Positions 1 to 6,700 of a stretch of DNA of 7,875 bases are shown one piece after another. The translations under genes and the position numbers were made by a program. How positions within the stretch are numbered: position 1 is the stretch's first letter; each line of letters opens with the position of its first letter. Where the stretch lies: NCBI GenBank assembly GCA_023460615.1, contig JAEWPL010000157.1:1-7875 (forward strand). The letters are read 5' to 3'. This DNA is from Pseudomonadota bacterium. GTDB taxonomy: Bacteria > Pseudomonadota > Gammaproteobacteria > Enterobacterales > Succinivibrionaceae. The notes below the pieces were generated by a model. The model ran no database searches, was not told where the DNA came from, and saw only the letters and a list, made by a program, of their open reading frames with translations.

Positions 1-123
1 GATAACACTGACATGACAGTAACCTTAATCCACCCAGTAGCAATGGCAGAAGGCGAGCGCTTCGCTATTCGTGAAGGTGGTCGTACCGTAGGTGCTGGTG
101 TTGTTGGTACTATCATTGAATAA
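1..123 (+). CDS. tuf: Elongation factor Tu, C-terminal 40 residues (5' end outside the window)
   Basis: EF-Tu delivers aminoacyl-tRNA to the ribosomal A site as a GTP complex in the cytoplasm. Only the last 40 codons are present, beginning in frame at base 1 and ending in TAA at 121-123. The fragment reads through LIHPVAMAEGERFAIREGG and then RTVGAGVV, the strongly conserved end of the third beta-barrel domain of EF-Tu, and closes with GTIIE. The GTPase domain lies outside the window. RTVGAGVV and LIHPVAM are closer to proteobacterial EF-Tu than to the usual Firmicutes RTVGSGVV form, which is the main taxonomic clue here. A hairpin terminator follows 20 bp after the stop, so this is the last gene of its transcription unit. 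Identity is very secure. Whether it is a tufA or tufB copy cannot be told. Confidence 0.97.
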   Translation, partial: DNTDMTVTLIHPVAMAEGERFAIREGGRTVGAGVVGTIIE

Positions 124-141
124 TATCAAGCACTAACGCTT

Positions 142-170
142 AAAAAAAGCCAGGCTATGCCTGGCTTTTT
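142..170. terminator. Bidirectional intrinsic terminator between tuf and the nuclease gene
   Basis: A perfect 12-bp inverted repeat (AAAAAGCCAGGC at 144-155 and GCCTGGCTTTTT at 159-170) surrounds a 3-nt loop, TAT. The GC-rich core is flanked by a run of A on the left and T on the right, so both strands give a stem followed by a U tract. It lies 20 bp after the tuf stop and 47 bp after the stop of the convergent nuclease gene, and no better hairpin is seen for either. It most likely terminates both units. Confidence 0.93.
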
Positions 171-217
171 CATCTGTGATCTCAAGAAATTATCCTTCTT
201 CTCTTTGAAGTTTAACT

Positions 218-2071
218 CTATTTAAACAACTCCTCTTGTAACTGATAACTGTTATTTTGTGAATTCTCATTTAAGGTCAACACTTTCACAAAAGTAGCAT
301 TGTCATCTTCACTTCTTGGATTTTTGATATTGTCAAATGGTAAGAAAGTATCAGCTTGCCTACCTTTGCCACATAAGATCTCTAGTCCTATATAATTTGT
401 GGTTTCTTTAATAGGTTTTACCGACAATTGATACTTTACAGTACAAGGAATAATATCTTGAAGCTTTACCGACTCAAGATCTTTATGCTTTGCATCTATG
501 AGTAATACAGATTTAATTTGCGTTTGTTTATTAGTTACTATAATTGCAAAATCTGGAGTGTAAAAATGCTCATAGCTATCACTTCCCCATATAGGAGAGG
601 TAATATTGTTTACTATCAAAGAGGAGCTTCTGTACAGCCCTGTATTTCCATCTTTTTGTGAATAAATTACAGGTTGATAGATTACTTTTGCGCTGTAAGT
701 TTCTGAGTCTAGATTAAAGATCTCGTTAAACTCAGGTTCAAAGGTACTATATAAACTAGTATAGTCGTCATCACTTTTTTGGTTTCCTGTAAAGTTAAAA
801 CCATGGCTTTCGAAGGCTTTGACAATCTTTAGTAAACAATAGTATTCGTACAATCTACTCTTATAAATAGCATTTATAATAAAGTCATTGCTTTCAATAG
901 TAGTGATATCTAGTGAGTACCACAGTTTCATTTGCGTGTAGATGAGTCTGTAAGCCGGTACAGACAAGAACACTGGAGTTGGTCTTGGGATCTTTTTAAC
1001 TCCAATTTCTTCTACTGGTAGCAAGGTGCGATATTGAGAGTATAACCTTACAAGTCGAGTTCGCAAATCGCTGAGCTTTTTCTTTTCCTCATCAGTTATT
1101 GCATTTAAATTTAGTATTCCTTCATAGGATTTAATGAAAGATGCAAATTGATTAGAGTAATTGTGGTAATTTGCTTGAATAGCAAGGCTAATAGTCTTGA
1201 TATCATTGATGAGCTTATGTAAAAAGCTTACTAACACTCTATTTTCATAGATGGACAGATCTCTAACATTGGTAATCATTAAAGTATGCTTAGGAATGTA
1301 ATTTCTGCCTCTAAACTTAATTCCAGTCTCATCATCAAAAGGGGTTAACTCATCTGGATGATTTGCTATGTAGTGTAGCGTTTCTGGAGTAAAAGACTTT
1401 ATTCTATAGAAGTTATCAACGATACCTTCTTGTTTTAATTTAAAATACGCATTGGTTTTGAAGAATCCTAATTCCTGTTCATAAACAGTCGCAATTTTAC
1501 CTAGAGTTTTTAGCAGAGAGTTAAATTCAAGATGCTCTTTTTTCTGCTTATGTAATACTTTAGTTTTATTCTCATCAATTTCTTGGCTAAAGAAGTATTT
1601 TGAAGCGTAGGATTGAACATACTCAATCATAGCTTCCATATCTTTTGTTATGCTGTCATATTCAAAACCAAAATTAGGTAGAGATTTTACTTGACCTGCA
1701 ACTGCCAATTTTAAGGAAAATTCTACATATAGTAAGCAATGATCAAAATACTGACCATCGATTACTATATTCAAACACTTTGTATCGTCATGAGGAATAT
1801 AAGCTATGGTTTGTATTGTCTCTTGATTTATCGCAAGAGCAAATTCGTCCTTACTTAATTGATATGATCTTTTACCTTTAAAAAGATCTTGCTCTGTATC
1901 AGAGACAAAACTATCTTCTGCGCAGATCTTTAAAATATAGTGCTCATAGGAAGAAGGACTGATAGCTACATTTAAATCAAAATCATTATTATCACTTAAA
2001 GTCCAAGTGCAACATACTTGTTCTAAAAGTGCATTATTCTGATTTTGAATAAGCTGTATAGATTTAATCAC
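218..2071 (-). CDS. DUF2357-type protein with PD-(D/E)xK nuclease core (McrC-like partner of the AAA+ protein)
   Basis: Predicted nuclease subunit of a McrBC-related NTP-dependent restriction system, 617 residues. The nuclease core is visible near the C-terminus: TPDF at 505-508 (D507), then a hydrophobic strand ending in LIDAKHK with D526-A-K528, the PD...DxK pattern of metal-dependent endonucleases. A helix upstream (RLYEYYCLLKIVKAF, 406-420, E409) resembles the helix that precedes this core in McrC and DUF524/DUF2357 proteins. YENR at 275-278 fits the ENR signature I associate with DUF2357. Residues 1-140 match nothing I recognise. No signal peptide or membrane segment is seen, so it is probably cytoplasmic. 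The start is GTG, chosen because an AAGG sequence lies 6 nt upstream and the previous gene's stop is only 8 bp away. By family knowledge, this subunit cuts DNA (less likely RNA) and may stimulate the partner's NTPase. Family confidence is good, but the substrate is unknown. Confidence 0.85.
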   Translation of the reverse strand: MIKSIQLIQNQNNALLEQVCCTWTLSDNNDFDLNVAISPSSYEHYILKICAEDSFVSDTEQDLFKGKRSYQLSKDEFALAINQETIQTIAYIPHDDTKCLNIVIDGQYFDHCLLYVEFSLKLAVAGQVKSLPNFGFEYDSITKDMEAMIEYVQSYASKYFFSQEIDENKTKVLHKQKKEHLEFNSLLKTLGKIATVYEQELGFFKTNAYFKLKQEGIVDNFYRIKSFTPETLHYIANHPDELTPFDDETGIKFRGRNYIPKHTLMITNVRDLSIYENRVLVSFLHKLINDIKTISLAIQANYHNYSNQFASFIKSYEGILNLNAITDEEKKKLSDLRTRLVRLYSQYRTLLPVEEIGVKKIPRPTPVFLSVPAYRLIYTQMKLWYSLDITTIESNDFIINAIYKSRLYEYYCLLKIVKAFESHGFNFTGNQKSDDDYTSLYSTFEPEFNEIFNLDSETYSAKVIYQPVIYSQKDGNTGLYRSSSLIVNNITSPIWGSDSYEHFYTPDFAIIVTNKQTQIKSVLLIDAKHKDLESVKLQDIIPCTVKYQLSVKPIKETTNYIGLEILCGKGRQADTFLPFDNIKNPRSEDDNATFVKVLTLNENSQNNSYQLQEELFK

Positions 2072-2077
2072 TTTGAA

Positions 2078-2082
2078 CCTTA
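2078..2082 (-). promoter_or_regulatory. Ribosome binding site overlapping the upstream stop codon (decides the GTG start)
   Basis: On the - strand the TAA stop of the AAA+ gene runs straight into a Shine-Dalgarno sequence (TAAGG). Six nucleotides (TTCAAA) then separate it from the GTG start of the nuclease gene. The overlap implies translational coupling: ribosomes finishing the AAA+ protein would load onto the nuclease start. No in-frame ATG close by has comparable support. Confidence 0.7.
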
Positions 2083-5000
2083 AAACTTAAAGAATCTATA
2101 GTCCGCCATTTCACTTCCAGAGTTGATGATGCGCTTAATAATATTGGCGCATTTGTTCATATTATTAAGATCAAATAGCTCATATAACTCTTCTAAAGCA
2201 TCTAAATAGCTTTCACCTAAAACATCAATTTGTGGTAGTACTCTTTGTGCAATAGCGTAATCTAAGGCTGTTACCGAAGCTTCATTACCAGTAAGTTTTG
2301 TTTCTAGTTTTGGATCAGATAAATATCTTGAAGTTGCAACTACATATTTATCAACAGCATTCTTACATCTATAAGATAACTGTAAATTGAGCTTTATTAA
2401 GATATCTTCGACTTTTGCATAGATATCCTTGCACTTTTGAGTCATGCTACCACGTGGAGTAAAGGCTTCTTTAAGCGCATTCCAATTGATAGGTTCAAAA
2501 GTGAAGTCCTCAATATCTTTATTTTGAACACCATTGTTAGGTAGAGTAATCACAAAAGCTCTATCTAATAGACGAGGAGATAATCTATCTGTAGTGTGAT
2601 CATTATTGATAGTTGCCAAGAATCTTAAGGTATCAGGGATATGATATCTTTGGGTACCACTTAAGGAAATAGTACTATTAGCATCTCTTCTGTCACAAAT
2701 ATTCATGAAGTCTGCAAAGTAATATTCCATAGGTGATAGGTTTGCCTCATCAAATAATACAAGATAAGGTAGTTTATCCATACCATGTTGGTATTCAGCT
2801 TCTAAGAGCTTGAAACACTCATAGCGTTTAGGATCAGGAGTTTCAAAGGTGCCTGTTAAAGGATTGTGGTAACCAATAAAATCACGTTTAGAATTCCAAC
2901 CTCTTTCAACTGATACTTGTAAGTAGCGATTAAAGAATTCTTTATCACCCTTCCAATTGTCGCGAATGCAGGTCTTATCAATGTCACAAAGACCTAGTGC
3001 TTTACCTAGAATATTACAAATACTAGTTTTACCAGAGCCTGGTGCTCCAGATAAAACAGTTAAAAAGCCTTGGGTGATACAAGCAAGTAAGTTGATATAT
3101 TCAATATTTGAGTTTTCGTAACGACGGATTTCACTAAGCTTTGAGCAAAGGTAATGGATTAAATCATTATCTTTTTTATTGATAGGATTGATACTCTTGA
3201 TAATTTCCAAACGTCTATTGTCATTATCAATTTCAATCTTAGCGTTAGCGCCGTTAGCTGCTCTCATGATCTTTGATGTGATCTCATTGTCAAAAGCTAG
3301 ACTTGCCACCATTGAAGTAGTGTTCTTTAAGCGTTCTTCATATTTACCAATACCATTATCAAAGGATTCATAGTCTTCCTTAGCTTTGGTGATCTTAGCT
3401 TCTAATTCTTTTTGTTCACTTTCAAGTCTTGTAAGTTCTGCTTGAGCTAAACTAATGTTGTTAAAGGCTACAAGTAACTCTTTTTTCTCATTTAGTAGAT
3501 TGTCTACATCATGAGTTTCATTTTCTAAATCCTTAATGCCTTCTTTTAATTCTTTAAGTTTTGCTTCTAGTTTTTTAACTTCGTTTTTCTTTTGGGAGGA
3601 AATTTCTTCTAAATGAAGATTCTTAGCAAAATCCTCTTTTAGTTTTTTATCTTGCTCAATTACACCACATACTTGGCTTATGAATTTCTCATCTGAACTT
3701 GCGCAGTATTTAAAGATTTCATAGTAGCGCTCTAAGTTCTTGTGGCTATATTCAATCTTGGATACTAATTGCTTAATTCTAGTGAATCTGCCTTGAGTAA
3801 AATCATCAAAGCCTTCGCAGTAAAGAGAAGAGCTCATATCTAAAGCTTCTAAGATTTCATCAGAGTCTTTTTCTGTCTCTTCAAGATCATTTAAGCTAAG
3901 ATGCTTTTCTTCGACATAAATATCTAATAATTTCTCATCAGGAATTACATCTTCTACTTGATATTTAATATAGTTCTCACCTGCTAGGATAATATCTAAA
4001 TCAGTAAACTGAGGATGTAGGATGAGTTTACTTGGATTGAAAATACTATCTTCAAGTGAAATAGGATTAAGCTTTTGAATAACATCTAACTTAGCTGAGA
4101 ATGATTCACTATTAGTTGAAGAGCAAGCTGTTAATGAGAAATCTCCAAAGCTATTCTTTTTAACTTTAAAAGGTCCATAATAGTTTTTGCCTAGTCTTAA
4201 AACCACGGTATCTTGGTTAAAATAAGTAGGCAAATTTTTTGGATCGTCATCGTTGAAGATCACAAGATTTGGTTTATAAAAATCAAATTCCTCATCTGTA
4301 TCTTTTGGGGTAACGACACAATATAAGCGGTGAGCAAGGTTAGGATCTTTTGCTGCTGCACAGATACGTTTTTCTTTTACAGCATCTAAAACTACAATCA
4401 TGTTACCAACTTCACGATGGCTATCAGGCACAATTTCACTGCTGTAGTAAGCTAAATTTACTAAAGAGTGATTACCTAAATTCTGTAAGAATTTTTGAGC
4501 AGAAGATCCTATATCGTTGTACTCAAGTTTGATAAAACCATCAGCAGAGTAGAGCTCTTTTCTTTCATTAGCAACCACGTAGTACTCGTTGCCATTCCAA
4601 CTTAATAAAGGGTAGAAGTTGTAGAACTTACTTCTGTTGATTTCAACGATATTTAAAATACCAGTTACATATTTGATTTCGTTGTCATTTAAAGAGGTAT
4701 CTTCTTCAACAACTGTTTTATCTAACTTACCGTCAATTAAAGTTACGCGTTTAGTTTCTGACAACTGTTTGATTAGAGAATTTAATTCTTTTTGTTCGGC
4801 TTTAACATCAACTTTTGTTACTTTTTCAGAAATCTCTCCTGATGGAGTAGGGAGTGTTTTTTCTTCTAAATTATTTTGATTGTTTTGGTTCTTTTTAACA
4901 GGATTAAAAATGTTAAAAATACTGATTGGAGTTTCTGGAAGATTTAGTACTTGAACCAAGGTATCAAGATCATCTTTCTCCTCTTCAGTTAAAGTCTTAG

Positions 5001-5559
5001 GGTGTAACAAGCTATCACAAAATTCTTCAGTAATTTCACCAAGTTCTGTGGTATCAGGAGCATTTAACTCTTTGACATAAAGACTTACTCTATTACAGCT
5101 TAGATTTGCAAAGAAATCATCATGGGATGGGAGAATAACCGCCATTGCAATTGCTAACAAATGCATTTTAGGATCATCTGGGTATTCTTGCTTTGCAAGA
5201 TTGTAAAATCTTTCAATCACATTGCCCACGATACCATCTTGAATAATTTTGCTTTTTAATTTGTCAGTATGAAAGATTGCCGAGGTGGCATTCATAACGA
5301 AAGGACAGACACAAGTCCATAAATCAGTAGGATTTGCATAAATGCAATTTATCATAGATAACCTACTGGTTATTTTTCGTCCATTTTTATAAACAATTTT
5401 TTTAAATAATAAGTTATCTATATTCAGTGGCTCTGTAAGCTTAAAGATAACTTCTAGTAATCCAATTTTTAACAGAATTTCAGATTTTTCTGCTCTATTT
5501 TCTTTTGGACAGTCATGTTGAGTCATACTTTTTGCTATTGTTTGAGCCAGTGAGGTCAT
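2080..5559 (-). CDS. McrB-like AAA+ NTPase with long coiled coil and large uncharacterised N-terminal region
   Basis: Predicted motor subunit of the system, 1159 residues and no signal peptide. Regions in order: an unrecognised segment 1-210; a polar linker near 215-295 with an Asn/Gln-rich patch (KKNQNNQNN, 222-230); a region of predicted beta character about 296-550 containing YYGPFKV (460-466); a charged heptad-rich coiled coil about 650-747; and an AAA+ domain about 815-1010. The AAA+ domain has Walker A GAPGSGKT (838-845), Walker B LVLFDEANLSP (933-943, D937 and E938), sensor 1 at N985, and SPRLLDR (994-1000) carrying candidate arginine fingers R996 and R1000. DEANLSP followed by RLSPRLLDR is typical of McrB/MoxR-like AAA+ proteins paired with DUF2357 nucleases. 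The sensor-1 stretch TINNDHTTDR is not the MNTAD motif of E. coli McrB, so GTP preference cannot be assumed. The ATG start is supported by AGGAAG; its AGGA ends 8 nt upstream. It is first in an operon with the nuclease. By analogy it should form a ring that senses target nucleic acid and drives the nuclease. Confidence 0.85.
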   Translation of the reverse strand: MTSLAQTIAKSMTQHDCPKENRAEKSEILLKIGLLEVIFKLTEPLNIDNLLFKKIVYKNGRKITSRLSMINCIYANPTDLWTCVCPFVMNATSAIFHTDKLKSKIIQDGIVGNVIERFYNLAKQEYPDDPKMHLLAIAMAVILPSHDDFFANLSCNRVSLYVKELNAPDTTELGEITEEFCDSLLHPKTLTEEEKDDLDTLVQVLNLPETPISIFNIFNPVKKNQNNQNNLEEKTLPTPSGEISEKVTKVDVKAEQKELNSLIKQLSETKRVTLIDGKLDKTVVEEDTSLNDNEIKYVTGILNIVEINRSKFYNFYPLLSWNGNEYYVVANERKELYSADGFIKLEYNDIGSSAQKFLQNLGNHSLVNLAYYSSEIVPDSHREVGNMIVVLDAVKEKRICAAAKDPNLAHRLYCVVTPKDTDEEFDFYKPNLVIFNDDDPKNLPTYFNQDTVVLRLGKNYYGPFKVKKNSFGDFSLTACSSTNSESFSAKLDVIQKLNPISLEDSIFNPSKLILHPQFTDLDIILAGENYIKYQVEDVIPDEKLLDIYVEEKHLSLNDLEETEKDSDEILEALDMSSSLYCEGFDDFTQGRFTRIKQLVSKIEYSHKNLERYYEIFKYCASSDEKFISQVCGVIEQDKKLKEDFAKNLHLEEISSQKKNEVKKLEAKLKELKEGIKDLENETHDVDNLLNEKKELLVAFNNISLAQAELTRLESEQKELEAKITKAKEDYESFDNGIGKYEERLKNTTSMVASLAFDNEITSKIMRAANGANAKIEIDNDNRRLEIIKSINPINKKDNDLIHYLCSKLSEIRRYENSNIEYINLLACITQGFLTVLSGAPGSGKTSICNILGKALGLCDIDKTCIRDNWKGDKEFFNRYLQVSVERGWNSKRDFIGYHNPLTGTFETPDPKRYECFKLLEAEYQHGMDKLPYLVLFDEANLSPMEYYFADFMNICDRRDANSTISLSGTQRYHIPDTLRFLATINNDHTTDRLSPRLLDRAFVITLPNNGVQNKDIEDFTFEPINWNALKEAFTPRGSMTQKCKDIYAKVEDILIKLNLQLSYRCKNAVDKYVVATSRYLSDPKLETKLTGNEASVTALDYAIAQRVLPQIDVLGESYLDALEELYELFDLNNMNKCANIIKRIINSGSEMADYRFFKF

Positions 5560-5599
5560 AAGTTTCTTCCTGTAAGTTAATGAATGGGCTGAATATATT

Positions 5600-5626
5600 T
5601 TTATATGTATGATAAATTATGGACAA
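5600..5626 (-). promoter_or_regulatory. Candidate promoter of the AAA+/nuclease operon
   Basis: This is the AT-rich gap between the hairpin after the AraC gene and the AAA+ start. On the - strand TTGTCC (5621-5626) could be a -35 box and TATAAA (5600-5605) a -10 box, with a short 15-bp spacer. The leader would be about 35 nt and carry the AGGAAG ribosome binding site. Other pairings are possible in such AT-rich DNA, for example TTTACA inside the hairpin as -35. That the operon has its own promoter is likely, but the exact boxes are a guess. Confidence 0.3.
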
Positions 5627-5655
5627 TAAAAATGTTTGTAAACAAGCATTTTTAT
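5626..5655 (-). terminator. Probable intrinsic terminator after the AraC-family gene
   Basis: Inverted repeat 5628-5638 against 5643-5653 with a 4-nt loop: five A/T pairs, then TG/CA, then a short GC-containing top. On the - strand there is one C/A mismatch inside the stem, and the stem is followed by TTTTTATTG. It lies 15 bp beyond the AraC stop and before the AAA+ promoter region, so it would separate the two - strand units. The stem is AT-rich and imperfect, so termination may be leaky. Confidence 0.5.
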
Positions 5656-5668
5656 CGAAAAATTTAAC

Positions 5669-6556
5669 TTATTTTCTTTTCTCTATTTTAAACATCTTTT
5701 GATAATTTTTGGGACTAGTTTTGTATTTTTCTTTAAAGGATCTGATGAAATATGATCCGTTATTAAATCCGCAATTATTACTAATTTCAAATATCTTTAA
5801 TTTTCCCTCTTTAAGCTGTCTTGCGGCAATTTTTAAACGATAGTCAATCAAGTATTGAGTGAAACTTACTCCCATAGTTTTCTTAAAGGTTTTCATGAAA
5901 TGGCTTTTGGAGACATTCAAACTTTGAGCCATATATTCAATTGACAAGTCTTGCGGGTACATTTGTTGCACTTTAAAAACAGCATCTTTGATAAAACCTA
6001 AGGATTTATCAATATTAGAAGGTATATGCGTAGTTTTAGCGTATTTGTTGATAAGTTGAAGTAATTTGAAAATAGTTGAAATTACTAAAAGTTCACCTTT
6101 TGAGTAAACATCGTGCCTTTTGTCGATTAGCTCTTGTAGCAGAGGCGTTGCTTCTTTATTTAATGGAGAATATTGCTTTTGGTAGTAAGTAATTTGCTTA
6201 AAACCTGACACAAAAGGCTCAATGTACTTTTCATAAAGGTAACTACAAGTGCTTTTATCCACAATAGCATCAGCCCTAAATAAAAAGTTAAAAAAGTCTG
6301 CTTTATTATCAAGGTGTTGTTCAATGCTATGAGGTACTTGAGGCGGAATTACAATCAGATCTCCTTTAAAAGCAGTAATTTTTAAGTTATCTACCACAAA
6401 ACAGGAGCTACCATCCTGCACATAGATTATTTCAAACTCGTCATGCCAATGTAGGGGATAAGCTTTGAAAAAGTCTGGTATTTTGGTGTGATAAATCGCG
6501 TAAGGTAAATCTAAAGTACCGTGATTTATAGATTCGTGGTAGTTAATGTGAGCCAT
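5669..6556 (-). CDS. AraC-family transcriptional regulator with N-terminal cupin domain
   Basis: A 295-residue DNA-binding regulator, the usual size for the family. The N-terminal half is an AraC-type cupin ligand domain: HWHDEFEIIYV (36-46) and GDLIVIPPQVPHSIE (65-79) are the characteristic strands, the second with the IPP..PH turn. The C-terminal domain has two helix-turn-helix motifs: LSIEYMAQSLNVSKSHFMKTF (204-224) and FEISNNCGFNNGSYFIRSFK (256-275), the latter followed by the family signature YKTSPKNYQK (278-287). It is divergent from a GH13 enzyme gene, so the natural inference is a sugar-sensing regulator, probably an activator, of that gene. The ligand cannot be read from sequence; a maltodextrin or related sugar is a guess. 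It lies upstream of the AAA+/nuclease operon on the same strand, with a hairpin between, so a regulatory link to that operon is not supported. The ATG start is preceded by AGGAG at a rather long distance. Confidence 0.93.
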   Translation of the reverse strand: MAHINYHESINHGTLDLPYAIYHTKIPDFFKAYPLHWHDEFEIIYVQDGSSCFVVDNLKITAFKGDLIVIPPQVPHSIEQHLDNKADFFNFLFRADAIVDKSTCSYLYEKYIEPFVSGFKQITYYQKQYSPLNKEATPLLQELIDKRHDVYSKGELLVISTIFKLLQLINKYAKTTHIPSNIDKSLGFIKDAVFKVQQMYPQDLSIEYMAQSLNVSKSHFMKTFKKTMGVSFTQYLIDYRLKIAARQLKEGKLKIFEISNNCGFNNGSYFIRSFKEKYKTSPKNYQKMFKIEKRK

Positions 6557-6567
6557 GATCGTAATAA

Positions 6568-6572
6568 CTCCT
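6568..6572 (-). promoter_or_regulatory. Ribosome binding site of the AraC-family gene, with long spacer
   Basis: AGGAG on the - strand lies 11 nt before the ATG at 6556-6554, longer than the usual 5-9 nt. No nearer Shine-Dalgarno sequence and no better in-frame ATG, GTG or TTG is visible, so this start stands, but translation may be modest. A TATACT lies just upstream (6574-6579) and is too close to the ribosome binding site to serve comfortably as the -10 box. Confidence 0.55.
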
Positions 6573-6605
6573 AAGTATACAATGCTATTTTACCTAATAT
6601 GATAG

Positions 6606-6640
6606 TATTGTGTTATTTTTAATGCTTTATTGTGCAATTT
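6606..6640. repeat. Two direct repeats 22 bp apart, candidate AraC-type operator
   Basis: TATTGTGTTATTT (6606-6618) and TATTGTGCAATTT (6628-6640) match at 11 of 13 positions, and their starts are 22 bp apart, about two helical turns. Tandem half-sites at about 21-bp spacing are the known arrangement for AraC-family activators such as AraC at araI. The site lies in the 144-bp region between the divergent regulator and the GH13 gene. The promoter-proximal copy overlaps a candidate -35 box of the GH13 gene, as expected for an activator touching RNA polymerase. Binding by the neighbouring regulator is inference. Confidence 0.45.
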
Positions 6641-6658
6641 AATGATATTTTTTCTGAT
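6630..6658 (+). promoter_or_regulatory. Candidate promoter of the GH13 gene
   Basis: TTGTGC (6630-6635) and TCTGAT (6653-6658) are separated by 17 bp and would start transcription about 35 nt before the ATG. Both boxes are weak, which would fit a promoter needing an activator bound to the overlapping direct repeats. TAAAAT at 6659-6664 and TATACA at 6670-6675 are alternative -10 boxes but lack a convincing -35. Only the general location is reliable. Confidence 0.3.
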
Positions 6659-6700
6659 TAAAATGGCTCTATACAAAGTTCAGATATGAGGACATACGAA

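Noticed and set aside
124..217. Mobile-element end or attachment site after tuf
   Set aside because: Apart from the terminator hairpin I find no terminal inverted repeats, target duplications or tRNA-like sequence.
3179..3373. Open frame of 64 codons on the + strand
   Set aside because: It lies entirely antisense to the coiled-coil part of the AAA+ gene, resembles no protein I know, and is a by-product of the coding strand's composition.
4350..4879. Two open frames on the + strand (4350-4532 and 4637-4879)
   Set aside because: Both are antisense to the continuous AAA+ reading frame and match no recognisable protein.
218..5559. Calling the pair canonical mcrB and mcrC
   Set aside because: The AAA+ protein is far larger than McrB, has a coiled coil, and lacks the MNTAD motif. 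The nuclease is also much longer than McrC and looks like the DUF2357 type. Gene symbols would overstate the match.
218..5559. Assigning the pair to a named defence system such as CoCoNuT
   Set aside because: The coiled coil plus NTPase plus nuclease layout is similar, but I cannot see the accessory CARF, HEPN or helicase genes, or recognised RNA-binding domains, that would settle it.
5560..5668. AraC gene and AAA+/nuclease genes as one operon
   Set aside because: They share a strand, but a 109-bp gap with a terminator-like hairpin and an AT-rich promoter region lies between them, and the regulator pairs better with the divergent GH13 gene.
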